DNA of 13,308 nucleotides from Anaerolineales bacterium (GCA_023250385.1 JAHFAU010000040.1:1-13308); one strand, 5' to 3'. Shown: positions 1-7,301, numbered from the stretch's first letter. Numbers and translations are program-made. Notes: generated by a model not told the origin, from the sequence alone.

Positions 1-713
1 GACTTCGGATCCCGGGCCACCAGCCGCCGGGCGAAATTCACCCGCATCGCGATCGCCCCGATGGATTGGGCCGGGCCGTCGTGCAGGTCGCGGGCCAGTT
101 TGTGGCGGGCTTCCTCCTGGATCTCTGCCATCCGCTCCTTCTCCTGCTCGAGCTGCCCATAGAGCCGGGCGTTCTGCAGCGCCACAGTCGCCTGCTGGGC
201 GATGGCCTCCACCAACTCGATCCCTTCTTCGTTTAACTCCTCCGCCCGGGGGTGCCCAAACAGCATGATCCCATACACCTCCAGGCCGACGACGAGCGGG
301 ATGCACACCGCAATGCTGCAGCGTCGCAGCGCCAGCAGCCTGCCCAGCTCCGGGTCGCCCGCCGGGTCGTCACAGACCTGCAGCTGGCCGCTCGACATGG
401 CCTGCTCGACGACTCCGAGGCGTCCGGGGATCACGGCGTTCTGATCGGCATGCAAGAACCCGCGCGATGAAACCAGCTGAAGTGTGTCGCCGTCGTACAG
501 CAGCAGCGCGCTGACCAACGGGCCGGCCGAGGAATCCGAATCGGCCAGCGCGCTTGCTGCCAGGTCGAGCGCCAGATCCATCACTCGCTCGTAGTTGAGG
601 GCCGAGTTTAAGGTCGCGGTGCCCCGCAGCACCGTCCTGAGCTTTCGGACCTCCTGCTCAAGCCGGAGGCTGCGCTCGTCGGCTGGCGGAGCGTCTATGC
701 GGCGCCGTTTCAT
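1..713 (-). CDS. GAF-domain sensor histidine kinase, NarL/DegS class (3' end missing)
   Basis: The reverse strand reads open from an ATG at 713 to the window edge (237 codons visible). Residues about 35-185 look like a GAF sensory domain: mixed alpha/beta, ending in the usual AIAQQATVALQNARLY helix. A short charged coiled coil (about 185-205) follows, then the HisKA_3 phosphoacceptor helix with motif ARDLHDGPAQS, where His211 is the expected autophosphorylation site. The ATPase domain lies beyond the left edge. Such kinases normally pair with a LuxR/NarL-type response regulator, which is not visible here. No transmembrane segment precedes the GAF domain, so the visible part looks cytoplasmic. 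The start is uncertain: no good ribosome-binding site is seen and the frame stays open upstream to at least about 780. The signal sensed cannot be read from sequence. Confidence 0.85.
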   Translation of the reverse strand, partial: MKRRRIDAPPADERSLRLEQEVRKLRTVLRGTATLNSALNYERVMDLALDLAASALADSDSSAGPLVSALLLYDGDTLQLVSSRGFLHADQNAVIPGRLGVVEQAMSSGQLQVCDDPAGDPELGRLLALRRCSIAVCIPLVVGLEVYGIMLFGHPRAEELNEEGIELVEAIAQQATVALQNARLYGQLEQEKERMAEIQEEARHKLARDLHDGPAQSIGAIAMRVNFARRLVARDPK

Positions 714-800
714 CGAGTTGGTTTCATGATCAGCAGAACGTGAACTCAGGACCCCGACGGCAGTCCCCGAAGTACAGTATCGGCGGAAGCCGAACCCGAC

Positions 801-821
801 CGCCTTACAATCGCCCTACAA
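801..821. repeat. Tandem 10-mer direct repeat, candidate operator
   Basis: CGCCTTACAA (801-810) is followed one base later by CGCCCTACAA (812-821). The two copies differ at one base and repeat every 11 bp, close to one helical turn. They lie in the 218-bp region between the divergent histidine kinase gene and rpe, about 75 bp upstream of the rpe -35 box. Such spacing suits a dimeric regulator binding one face of the DNA, but no regulator is identified and two copies could occur by chance. The rest of 714-931 holds the rpe promoter and nothing else that I recognise. Confidence 0.35.
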
Positions 822-894
822 ACCCAGGGCGCAGCGGAACTCCAGCTCTCCCCCCAGTGGCGAGGTCACCGAGCGGCCTCCGCTCCTTATTTGC

Positions 895-923
895 TTGTCA
901 ACCGCAAACCCGACAGGTATGAT
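895..923 (+). promoter_or_regulatory. Sigma70-type promoter of rpe, apparently giving a leaderless mRNA
   Basis: A -35 box TTGTCA (895-900), a 17-bp spacer and a -10 box TATGAT (918-923) form a near-consensus promoter. The predicted transcription start is about 930, only two bases before the rpe ATG at 932. An in-frame TGA at 920-922 prevents any earlier translation start. Confidence 0.75.
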
Positions 924-931
924 TCTCGCCG

Positions 932-1615
932 ATGACTGAGGGATATCTGCTTGCGCCATCGATTTTATCCGCAGACTTCCTGCGGCTCGGCCAGGCCATC
1001 CAGGAAGTAGAGACCGCCGGCGCACACTGGATCCACATCGATGTGATGGATGGGCATTTCGTGCCGAACATCACAATGGGACCGGTAGTCGTGCGGGCAG
1101 CCCGCCGGGCGACCGGTCTGCCGCTCGACGTGCACTTGATGATCGCTGACCCAGATCGCTATCTAGAAGCCTTCTCCGAAGCCGGGGCAGACTCGCTGAC
1201 CGTACACGTCGAGGCGGCCGGCCACCTGCATCGGACGCTGGAGCAGATCCACAAGCTGGGGCTGAACGCGGGAGTCGCCTTGAACCCGGCCACCCCAGCC
1301 GGCCAGATCCTTGAAGTGCTTCCGTTCCTGGACCTGGTACTCGTGATGACGGTCGAGCCCGGTTATGCGGGCCAGTCCTTCATCCCGGAGACCCTGCGCA
1401 AGGTCGAGCAGTTCCGCGAGTGGCGCAATGCGGGCCGTACCCGGGCCCGGATCGAAGTCGACGGCGGCATCACTGCCGAGACCGCCCCGTTGGCGGCCAG
1501 GGCCGGGGCCGAGGTGTTTGTCGCGGCCAGTGCGATTTTCGAGCATGTGGGCGGAGTTCGGGCCGGGGTCCAAGCGATCCTGGGGGCGCTTGAACTCAAG
1601 CCAATCCAGGAATGA
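932..1615 (+). CDS. rpe: Ribulose-phosphate 3-epimerase
   Basis: This 227-residue protein interconverts D-ribulose 5-phosphate and D-xylulose 5-phosphate in the pentose phosphate pathway. It has the complete TIM-barrel signature set: LAPSILSADF (7-16), the metal and acid site HIDVMDG (35-41), DVHLM (66-70), VEPGYAGQSF (141-150) with the phosphate-loop GQSF, and IEVDGGI (174-180). Asp37 and Asp177 are the expected catalytic acid/base pair, with His35 and His68 as metal ligands. Length is typical. The ATG at 932 is forced by an in-frame stop at 920-922; there is no Shine-Dalgarno sequence, and the promoter places the RNA start at the ATG itself, so translation is probably leaderless. The gene is followed at once by a hairpin and the convergent rpmB. 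Its position next to rpmB-yloU-yloV-recG matches the Bacillus subtilis order. Confidence 0.97.
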   Translation: MTEGYLLAPSILSADFLRLGQAIQEVETAGAHWIHIDVMDGHFVPNITMGPVVVRAARRATGLPLDVHLMIADPDRYLEAFSEAGADSLTVHVEAAGHLHRTLEQIHKLGLNAGVALNPATPAGQILEVLPFLDLVLVMTVEPGYAGQSFIPETLRKVEQFREWRNAGRTRARIEVDGGITAETAPLAARAGAEVFVAASAIFEHVGGVRAGVQAILGALELKPIQE

Positions 1616-1616
1616 A

Positions 1617-1641
1617 TGAGACCGCCCATTGGGCGGTCTCA
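1617..1641. terminator. Bidirectional hairpin between convergent rpe and rpmB
   Basis: TGAGACCGCCCA and TGGGCGGTCTCA are perfect inverted repeats, giving an 11-bp stem with a three-base loop. The stem starts two bases after the rpe stop codon and ends about 22 bases from the rpmB stop. There is no T-tract on either side, so it is not a textbook intrinsic terminator. Its symmetry and place between convergent genes still suggest shared 3'-end formation or protection. Confidence 0.6.
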
Positions 1642-1663
1642 ATGTGATCTCGAACCGCAGATC

Positions 1664-1843
1664 TCAGGCCCGTGCAAGGCGCTTGATACACTTGGCGCAC
1701 AACGTCCTACGGACGAGTTTGCCGCTCTCCATGATCCGGGTGCGCTGGAGATTCGGGCGGAAGGTCCGCCGGGTCGCCCGCATGGAGAAACTGCGATTGT
1801 GTCCGAATGCCGTGGTCGTGCCGCACCGTTCGCACCTTGCCAT
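1664..1843 (-). CDS. rpmB: 50S ribosomal protein L28, zinc-binding four-cysteine form
   Basis: The 59-residue product is L28 of the large ribosomal subunit. It begins MARCERCG and contains the conserved RRTFRPNLQ stretch (25-33). Cys4-x2-Cys7 and Cys49-x2-Cys52 form two CxxC pairs expected to hold a zinc ion, so this is the C+ form. An upstream in-frame ATG at 1888 would add 15 residues, but L28 proteins start at the MA(R/K) matching 1843, and a good extended -10 element lies between the two ATGs. The gene faces rpe and is divergent from yloU, as in Bacillus subtilis. The basic composition (many Arg) fits rRNA binding. No strong Shine-Dalgarno sequence is seen upstream of 1843. Confidence 0.93.
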   Translation of the reverse strand: MARCERCGTTTAFGHNRSFSMRATRRTFRPNLQRTRIMESGKLVRRTLCAKCIKRLARA

Positions 1844-1868
1844 GATCTGTTCCGCTCGAAGCCGGGCA

Positions 1869-1877
1869 ATCTTACCA
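1869..1877 (-). promoter_or_regulatory. Candidate extended -10 promoter of rpmB
   Basis: On the minus strand TGGTAAGAT gives an extended -10 element (TGn plus TAAGAT, 1874 to 1869). The predicted start near 1862 would give a leader of about 19 nt to the ATG at 1843. No convincing -35 box is present at the right distance, as is often seen with extended -10 promoters. Confidence 0.4.
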
Positions 1878-1902
1878 TAGAAGGGCATCGGAGTTCCGCC
1901 GG

Positions 1903-2250
1903 ATGATGAATCAAGAGCGGGCCTACGGCTCGATCACCGTATCTGCGCACGCCATTGCCGCGGTAGCGGCCAGGGCTGCCCACCAATCCTACGGCGTCGT
2001 AGGGATGGCATCCCGGAATCGATTCGATGGATTGGGTGCCAGGAAGCCCTCCCATGGAGTCGAGGTGACGGCCGAATCGAATCAGATCGTGATCGATCTC
2101 TACCTGGTCGTCGAGTACGGCACTCGGATCGCTACCGTGGCGACCAGCGCGGCCAATTCGGTTCAGTATCAGGTCGAACGGTTCATCGGGCTCCCGGTAG
2201 CCGCGGTGAACGTCCACGTTCAAGACTTGCGGGTGAGCGAAAAGGAGTGA
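1903..2250 (+). CDS. Asp23/Gls24 family envelope stress protein (YloU-like)
   Basis: The 115-residue protein has the Asp23/Gls24 (DUF322) pattern: GSITVSAHAIAAVAARAA near the N-terminus, YGVVGMA, then an alternating beta region with VEVTAESNQIVIDLYLVVEYG and a closing IGLPVAAVNVHVQDLRV. Family members are small, often membrane-associated proteins linked to cell-envelope homeostasis; the biochemical role is not settled. The gene directly precedes the DAK2/FakA-type gene, as yloU precedes yloV in Bacillus, which suggests a functional link to the fatty-acid kinase. GGAG at 1890-1893 lies nine bases before the ATG at 1903; a second ATG follows at 1906 and either may be used. The stop overlaps the next gene by four bases, so translation is probably coupled. 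Confidence 0.88.
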   Translation: MMNQERAYGSITVSAHAIAAVAARAAHQSYGVVGMASRNRFDGLGARKPSHGVEVTAESNQIVIDLYLVVEYGTRIATVATSAANSVQYQVERFIGLPVAAVNVHVQDLRVSEKE

Positions 2251-3908
2251 CGTCGGAATCGCCCACCCAGGCCAGGCAGCGGCTCGCGATGCGCTACCGC
2301 TACATCGACGGCCGCATGCTGCTGCGGTTGACCGAGGCCGGGACGACCTGGCTGCGCACCAACCAGCAGACCGTTAACAACCTCAACGTCTTTCCGATTC
2401 CCGATGGGGACACCGGAACCAATATGCTGCTTACCATGCAGGCTGCCCTCAAGGAAGTTGTATCGAGGGAAGAACGGTCGATTGGCAAGGCTCTGCACGC
2501 CTTGGCCCATGGCGCACTCATGGGCGCCCGCGGGAATTCGGGAGTGATCCTTTCCCAGCTCTGGCGGGGCTTCGCCCGGGCGCTGGAACCGATCGAGGAG
2601 ATGGACCCGCCGTCGTTCGTCCAGGGCCTGAAGGAAGCCCGGGACACCGCATACCGCGGGGTGGGCCAGCCGGTAGAAGGCACGATCCTCACCGTCTCCA
2701 AGGATATCGCCGCCGCGGCCGAGCGGGCGTTGTCCAACGGAGCGACCTCGAACCTGGATATCCTTGAAGCCGCCGTGCTAGCCGCCGACGCCTCAGTCGA
2801 GAACACGCCGAATCTGTTGTCGGTCTTGAAAGAGGCGGGAGTGGTGGACGCCGGTGGCAAGGGTCTCTTCTTCATCCTGGAGGGGATGCTTCGGGCTGCC
2901 CTGGGGCTTGGGTTGGATATCCCGCTCGCGACCGTGGCGGCGATCGACTTCCAGACAATCAGTGGGTTGGCCGAAGTCATCGAGCCCGGCCAGGATTGGG
3001 AGGTGGTGGTGGACTTTCGACCGGCAAGTCCGCTCGACTTTAAGGCCTTCGTCCACGATCTGGCCCCGCTGGGGACCTCGATCCAGCTTGGCGAAGGCGA
3101 TGGCATCGTCCGGATGCATATCCATGTCCCCGATCGGACCGAGTTCCAGCCGATCGAGCTCTGCAAACAATGGGGAACGGTGGTCAACGTTCATATCGAA
3201 AACCTCATGGATCAGCTGGAGCCGTCGCTCAACCTCGCTCCGGTCAAAGCAGGGCAATTGGGAGTGGTAGCGGTCGCCTCCGGCGACGGCCTGGCCCGGG
3301 TGATGGTCAGTTTCGGCGTCTCGGCGATCGTCGCGGGGGGACAGACTCTCAACCCCAGCACGGAGGAGATCCTGGCGGCAGTGAATCGTCTGCCGACCGA
3401 CAAAGTCATTCTGCTGCCGAATAACAAAAACATTCTGCTGGCGGCCAAGCAAGCCGCCGAGCTGAGCGGCAAGCAGGTCGCGGTGGTCCCGACCCTTTCG
3501 ATGCCGCAGGGGATCGCGGCCCTGATCCATCACAATCCAGAAGGCGAGCTGGCTGCGACGGCAGCAGCCATGACCGACGCGCTCCAGGAGGTCAGGTCGG
3601 GGGAACTGACGCGTGCCAACCGGTCGGTCGTGATCGATGGGATTGAGGTCCGAGAGGGCCAGGTGATCGCGTTGCTCGACGACCGGTTGGTTTGCGCCTG
3701 CGACGATCTCAGCGAAGCCGTGCTCGGTCTATTGCAGGCGGCCGGCGCAGCGGAACGCGAGATCATAACCCTGTACCACGGCGCCACCCTATCTGGCGAC
3801 GCGGCCACCGCGATCGCGGAGCGGGTCCGGAAGGCTTATCCCGGCCAGGAAGCCGAGCTGGTCCACGGCGGCCAGCCGCACTACGATTTGATCGTCTCCG
3901 TGGAGTGA
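2247..3908 (+). CDS. fakA: DAK2-domain protein, YloV/FakA family (fatty-acid kinase catalytic subunit)
   Basis: The 553-residue protein has an N-terminal DAK2 nucleotide-binding domain (about 20-220) with PIPDGDTGTNM (50-60), GARGNSGVILSQ (93-104), PVEGTILTV and DAGGKGL, all expected for ATP and magnesium binding. A middle FakA-like domain with His291-x-His293 and a C-terminal alpha/beta domain follow. In characterised systems FakA phosphorylates a fatty acid held by a DegV-type FakB; the next gene is DegV-type, which supports that role. One oddity: the conserved cysteine of the GYCTE-like strand in the middle domain appears to be Val254. The start is ambiguous: GTG at 2247 overlaps the preceding stop (GTGA) and suits coupling, but AAGGAG abuts it too closely; ATG at 2289 gives MRYRYIDGR, which aligns better with family N-termini. 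The symbol rests on family and neighbour, not on demonstrated activity. Confidence 0.88.
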   Translation: MTSESPTQARQRLAMRYRYIDGRMLLRLTEAGTTWLRTNQQTVNNLNVFPIPDGDTGTNMLLTMQAALKEVVSREERSIGKALHALAHGALMGARGNSGVILSQLWRGFARALEPIEEMDPPSFVQGLKEARDTAYRGVGQPVEGTILTVSKDIAAAAERALSNGATSNLDILEAAVLAADASVENTPNLLSVLKEAGVVDAGGKGLFFILEGMLRAALGLGLDIPLATVAAIDFQTISGLAEVIEPGQDWEVVVDFRPASPLDFKAFVHDLAPLGTSIQLGEGDGIVRMHIHVPDRTEFQPIELCKQWGTVVNVHIENLMDQLEPSLNLAPVKAGQLGVVAVASGDGLARVMVSFGVSAIVAGGQTLNPSTEEILAAVNRLPTDKVILLPNNKNILLAAKQAAELSGKQVAVVPTLSMPQGIAALIHHNPEGELAATAAAMTDALQEVRSGELTRANRSVVIDGIEVREGQVIALLDDRLVCACDDLSEAVLGLLQAAGAAEREIITLYHGATLSGDAATAIAERVRKAYPGQEAELVHGGQPHYDLIVSVE

Positions 3909-3910
3909 GC

Positions 3911-4774
3911 ATGAGCTTGATCCATATCGTCACCGAGAGTTCGGCTCGGTTCCTCGATCCCACGCCTGTCGGTCACCCGCAGGTCCACTTTGCCCCGGTG
4001 ACGGTCCGCTTCCCCGATCGGTCGGTCGAGGAGCGGCCAGACCTTGGCCTCGAGGCTCATCGCTCGGCGTTCACCGCCAATCCGGGACACGCCGTCTGCG
4101 ATCCTCCAAGTGTCAAACAGCTCGAGCGGATCTATTCCGACCTGCAGCAGCACACCGATCAGATCCTGTCCATTCATACTTCCGCCGGGATCAGCGGGGG
4201 CTATCGCAACGCGCTGAGAGCCAGCGAGACCTTCCTCGGCCGCAGCGACATTCAGGTCATTGATTCGGCCAGCCTTTCGGCCGGACTGGGAATCCTGGTC
4301 AGCGCGGCTTTGAAGGCGGCGCAGCGCGGGTTAACTTTGGAAGACGTGGTCCGGTTGATCCGCGGTTTGATCCCGCGCCTGTACGTAGTATTCTTCCTGG
4401 ACGACCTGGTCTATCTGGAACGGAACGGTCTGGTGAGCAAATCCCAAGCCATCCTCGGCAACATGCTCGGCATCCTGCCCTTCTTGACCGTCGAGCATGG
4501 TCGGCTCATCACGATGGAGAAGGTCCGCAACCGGCCCCGCGCCCAGGAGAAGCTCGTCGAATTTGTCACCGAGTTTGCTTCGATCGAGCACCTGGTTCTG
4601 CTGCACAGCACGCCCGAACCCGACGAGGAAACTCGGTTGGTTGCAGAACGACTGCAGGCCATGTATCCTGACCTATCAATTGCCTACATCGATTATGGCC
4701 CGGCGGCCGCGACCTACCTTGGGCTGAATGGCTTGGGGGCGGTTGTGCTGGAGAATGAGGGCGAGCCTGGATAA
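3911..4774 (+). CDS. DegV family protein, FakB-like fatty-acid-binding subunit
   Basis: The 287-residue protein follows the DegV fold in order: IHIVTESSARFL (4-15), IHTSAGISGGYRNAL (88-102), IQVIDSASLSAGLG (114-127), VYLERNGLVSKSQAILGNMLGILPFL (split about 168-192) and a C-terminal DYGPAAATYLG (261-271). DegV proteins such as FakB1 and FakB2 of Staphylococcus aureus bind a fatty acid for phosphorylation by FakA, whose homologue ends two bases upstream. The usual GGR motif reads NGL (172-174), the usual TSQPS reads CDPPS (63-67), and the usual THxGPG reads TYLGLN (268-273), so several normally conserved polar contact residues are missing. Ligand or partner may therefore differ. GGAG (3902-3905) lies five bases before the ATG at 3911. 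An open frame continues upstream inside the fakA-like gene, but only the 3911 start gives the family N-terminus. The end overlaps recG. Confidence 0.88.
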   Translation: MSLIHIVTESSARFLDPTPVGHPQVHFAPVTVRFPDRSVEERPDLGLEAHRSAFTANPGHAVCDPPSVKQLERIYSDLQQHTDQILSIHTSAGISGGYRNALRASETFLGRSDIQVIDSASLSAGLGILVSAALKAAQRGLTLEDVVRLIRGLIPRLYVVFFLDDLVYLERNGLVSKSQAILGNMLGILPFLTVEHGRLITMEKVRNRPRAQEKLVEFVTEFASIEHLVLLHSTPEPDEETRLVAERLQAMYPDLSIAYIDYGPAAATYLGLNGLGAVVLENEGEPG

Positions 4775-7301
4775 TCTGGTGAATCCAACGATTGACAAGC
4801 TATCCAAGGTCTTGCAGCTCGAAGCGGCCCGCGGCTACGACAATCGTGCAGTATTTGGCGGCCTAGAGCGGTTGATGGAAAGTTGGGAGCCGGAAGCGCT
4901 CGAGTCCGGGCTGCCGGCCGAGCTGCCCGAATTGGTGATCTCTCGGCTCAAGGACTATCCCCAACTCACCCCGGCCTCCCGGGCCGAGGTACTCAAAGGA
5001 ATCTGGAAGCGGCTCTTCCAGCAATACCCGGAACTGCGCGATCGGTTCCCTGGCACAGCCGGAACCGCAGCTGAAACTGAAATCAAGCCGCAGCCGGTCG
5101 AGGCAGAGCAGCCGGCGGAACTGGAATCCGGCAGCGAGGACCCCGGGCTGGCCGAGCTCGAGAACGGCGCCGAGGACCCTGCCTTGGCCGAGCCGGCCGA
5201 GCTTGAGGCCAGTGCCGAGGACCCCGCTCTATCCGAGCCGGCCTCGTTGGATACTCCGCTGACCAGCGTGGCGGGGATCGGACCAAAGTCCGGCAAGACC
5301 TTGCAGAAGCTCGGCCTGGAGACCCTGGAGGATTTGTTCTGGCACTTGCCCCGGCGCTACGATGACTACTCCCAGATGAAGACCATCAATCGATTGTGGT
5401 TCGGTGAGGAAGTCACGATTATCGGAACGGTGGAACAAATTTCGGTCCGTACGGTGCGGGGCGGAAAGCTGAAACTGGTGGAGGCCAGAATCGGCGACGG
5501 GACCGGTTCGATCGGGGTGACCTGGTTCAATCAAGCCTGGATCGCCAACCGGCTGGGCCCAGGCGAGGTGGTCGTACTCTCGGGACGGGTCGAACAGTAC
5601 CTGGGCAAGCTCACGATGAATGGGCCGGAATGGGAGCCGCTCGAGGCGGAGCAGGTTCACACCAACCGGATTGTCCCTGTCTACCCGTTGACCGCCGGGA
5701 TCACCGCGAAATGGCTCCGCCGGGTCATCAACTCGGTCGTGACGCGGCTCGCCAGCCGCGTTCCGGATCCGATCCCAGCTCCCATGTTGGGCGAGGCCAA
5801 CCTGCCGCCGCTAGGCACCGCGTTGCGTCAGGTTCATTTCCCCGATTCCTGGGAACAGCTCAAACGGGCTCAGCAGCGACTGGCGTTCGACGAGCTGCTC
5901 TATCTGCAGCTCGGCGTGCTGCGCCAAAAGCAAGGCTGGGCCAAGCTGGCGGCCGAGCCGCTCGAGGTAGGATCGGAATGGCTGCCCCGATTTCTGTCCA
6001 ACCTGCCGTTTCAATTGACGGCCGCTCAAGCCGAGGCCCTGCGGCAGGTCATTCACGACCTGGCCCAACCTCATCCGATGAATCGCTTGCTGCAAGGTGA
6101 CGTGGGTTCGGGAAAAACCGTGATCGCGGCTGCCGCGATCGGTATCGCCGGATTCCATGCCGCCCAATCTGCGTTGATGACCCCAACCAGCATCCTGGCC
6201 GAGCAACATTACGCTACGCTTCGGGAGCTCTTGCCTGCCGCAGCAGGCATTCCGGCCGATCGAATCCGGTTGCTGCTCGGATCGACGCCTGAGTCCGACA
6301 AAGCCCGCATCCGTCATGAACTCGAAAGCGGGGAGGTCCTGTTGGTCATTGGAACCCACGCCCTGCTGGAGGATCCGGTGAGCTTTTCCAATCTAGGGCT
6401 GGCGGTAATCGACGAGCAGCATCGGTTCGGCGTAACTCAGCGGGCGGCTCTGCGCAGCAAAGGTGCGGCACCCCACCTGATGGTCATGACCGCTACTCCG
6501 ATCCCACGTTCCTTGGCGCTCACCCTCTACGGCGACCTGGATCTGACCCTGATCGACGAGTTTCCCCCCAATCGCCTCCCGATCGAGACTCGGGTGCTCC
6601 GCCCCATCGAGCGGGCCCGGGCGCACAGTTTCATTCGCGGCCAGTTGGAGCTGGGCCGGCAGGCCTACATCATCTATCCCCTGGTCGAGGGCTCTGAGCA
6701 CGTGCAGGCCAAGGCGGCGGTTGACGAGCATCAGAAATTGCAGGAGTCGGTCTTCCCCGAATATCGGCTTGGATTGCTGCACGGACGGCTGCCGCCGGAG
6801 GAGAAAGAGCAGGTGATGGAGGCCTTCCGCGCTGGCGAGCTGGCGGCATTGGTCTCAACCTCAGTCATCGAGGTTGGAATTGACGTCCCCAATGCGAGCA
6901 CGATTCTGATCGAGGGCGCCAACCGCTTCGGACTGGCCCAGCTGCATCAGTTCCGCGGCCGGGTGGGTCGAGGCCCCCATCCCTCCTACTGTCTCTTGAT
7001 CCCCCAGACCGAGTCCGAAACAGAGAACGCTCGGCTGCAGGCCCTGGAACAGACCGGAGACGGGTTCAAATTGGCCGAATTGGACCTCGAGCAGCGCGGG
7101 GCCGGTGACCTTTTCGGAACTCGGCAGTCCGGCTTCGAGCTGCGGGCCGCCCGGTTGACCGATATCCGCCTCATCGAGAAGGCTCGCAATCACGCCGCGA
7201 GCCTCTTCGAACGCGATCCGCAGCTCGAGTCGCCGGAGCATCAGGCCCTGGCACTGGCCGTGGATCGATTCTGGTCGAACGGAAAAGGAGAAATCAGCTG
7301 A
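4755..7301 (+). CDS. recG: ATP-dependent DNA helicase RecG with extended N-terminal domain
   Basis: RecG remodels stalled replication forks and branched DNA intermediates. This protein (848 residues from 4755) is longer than the usual 680-700. An N-terminal helical domain (about 1-105, with LEAARGYDNRAVFGGLE) is joined by an acidic repetitive linker (about 115-165) to the wedge, with SVAGIGPKSGKTLQKLG, LFWHLPRRYDDY and an OB-fold beginning GEEVTIIGTVE. The motor follows: Walker A GDVGSGKT (448-455), Walker B DEQH (553-556), MTATPIPRSLALT, VIEVGIDVPNA and the arginine-finger region QFRGRVGRG, ending in the typical GFELRAARLTDI region. All helicase motifs are intact. Possible starts are ATG 4728, ATG 4755 and GTG 4779; 4755 is preferred because family N-termini begin close to IDKLSKVL, but it overlaps the DegV gene by 20 bases. 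The stop overlaps coaD. Confidence 0.95.
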   Translation: MRASLDNLVNPTIDKLSKVLQLEAARGYDNRAVFGGLERLMESWEPEALESGLPAELPELVISRLKDYPQLTPASRAEVLKGIWKRLFQQYPELRDRFPGTAGTAAETEIKPQPVEAEQPAELESGSEDPGLAELENGAEDPALAEPAELEASAEDPALSEPASLDTPLTSVAGIGPKSGKTLQKLGLETLEDLFWHLPRRYDDYSQMKTINRLWFGEEVTIIGTVEQISVRTVRGGKLKLVEARIGDGTGSIGVTWFNQAWIANRLGPGEVVVLSGRVEQYLGKLTMNGPEWEPLEAEQVHTNRIVPVYPLTAGITAKWLRRVINSVVTRLASRVPDPIPAPMLGEANLPPLGTALRQVHFPDSWEQLKRAQQRLAFDELLYLQLGVLRQKQGWAKLAAEPLEVGSEWLPRFLSNLPFQLTAAQAEALRQVIHDLAQPHPMNRLLQGDVGSGKTVIAAAAIGIAGFHAAQSALMTPTSILAEQHYATLRELLPAAAGIPADRIRLLLGSTPESDKARIRHELESGEVLLVIGTHALLEDPVSFSNLGLAVIDEQHRFGVTQRAALRSKGAAPHLMVMTATPIPRSLALTLYGDLDLTLIDEFPPNRLPIETRVLRPIERARAHSFIRGQLELGRQAYIIYPLVEGSEHVQAKAAVDEHQKLQESVFPEYRLGLLHGRLPPEEKEQVMEAFRAGELAALVSTSVIEVGIDVPNASTILIEGANRFGLAQLHQFRGRVGRGPHPSYCLLIPQTESETENARLQALEQTGDGFKLAELDLEQRGAGDLFGTRQSGFELRAARLTDIRLIEKARNHAASLFERDPQLESPEHQALALAVDRFWSNGKGEIS
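5117..5240 (+). repeat. In-frame acidic repeat coding for the RecG linker
   Basis: GAGGACCC recurs at 5136, 5172 and 5217, with periods of 36 and 45 bases, both multiples of three. The repeats encode three diverged units of the form AEDPALAEPAELE, rich in Glu, Ala and Pro, between the N-terminal domain and the wedge of RecG. The copies have drifted at synonymous and other sites, so the expansion is not recent. Confidence 0.75.

Noticed and set aside
1..713. Short plus-strand open frames at 202-470
   Set aside because: They are antisense to the GAF histidine kinase, which has clear domain motifs, and show no ribosome-binding site or family pattern.
1844..1902. Plus-strand promoter for the yloU-like gene in the gap after rpmB
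   Set aside because: The best candidate (TTCCGC at 1850-1855, 17-bp spacer, TACCAT at 1873-1878) matches the -35 consensus poorly, so I could not support it as a feature.
2300..3187. A 295-codon minus-strand open frame opposite the DAK2 gene
   Set aside because: It lies wholly inside the conserved FakA-like coding region and encodes low-complexity Ser/Arg/Pro-rich sequence with no family pattern.
3692..3910. Upstream extension of the DegV frame inside the FakA-like gene
   Set aside because: The extra residues are Arg-rich shadow sequence; the DegV family N-terminus starts at 3911, with a proper ribosome-binding site.
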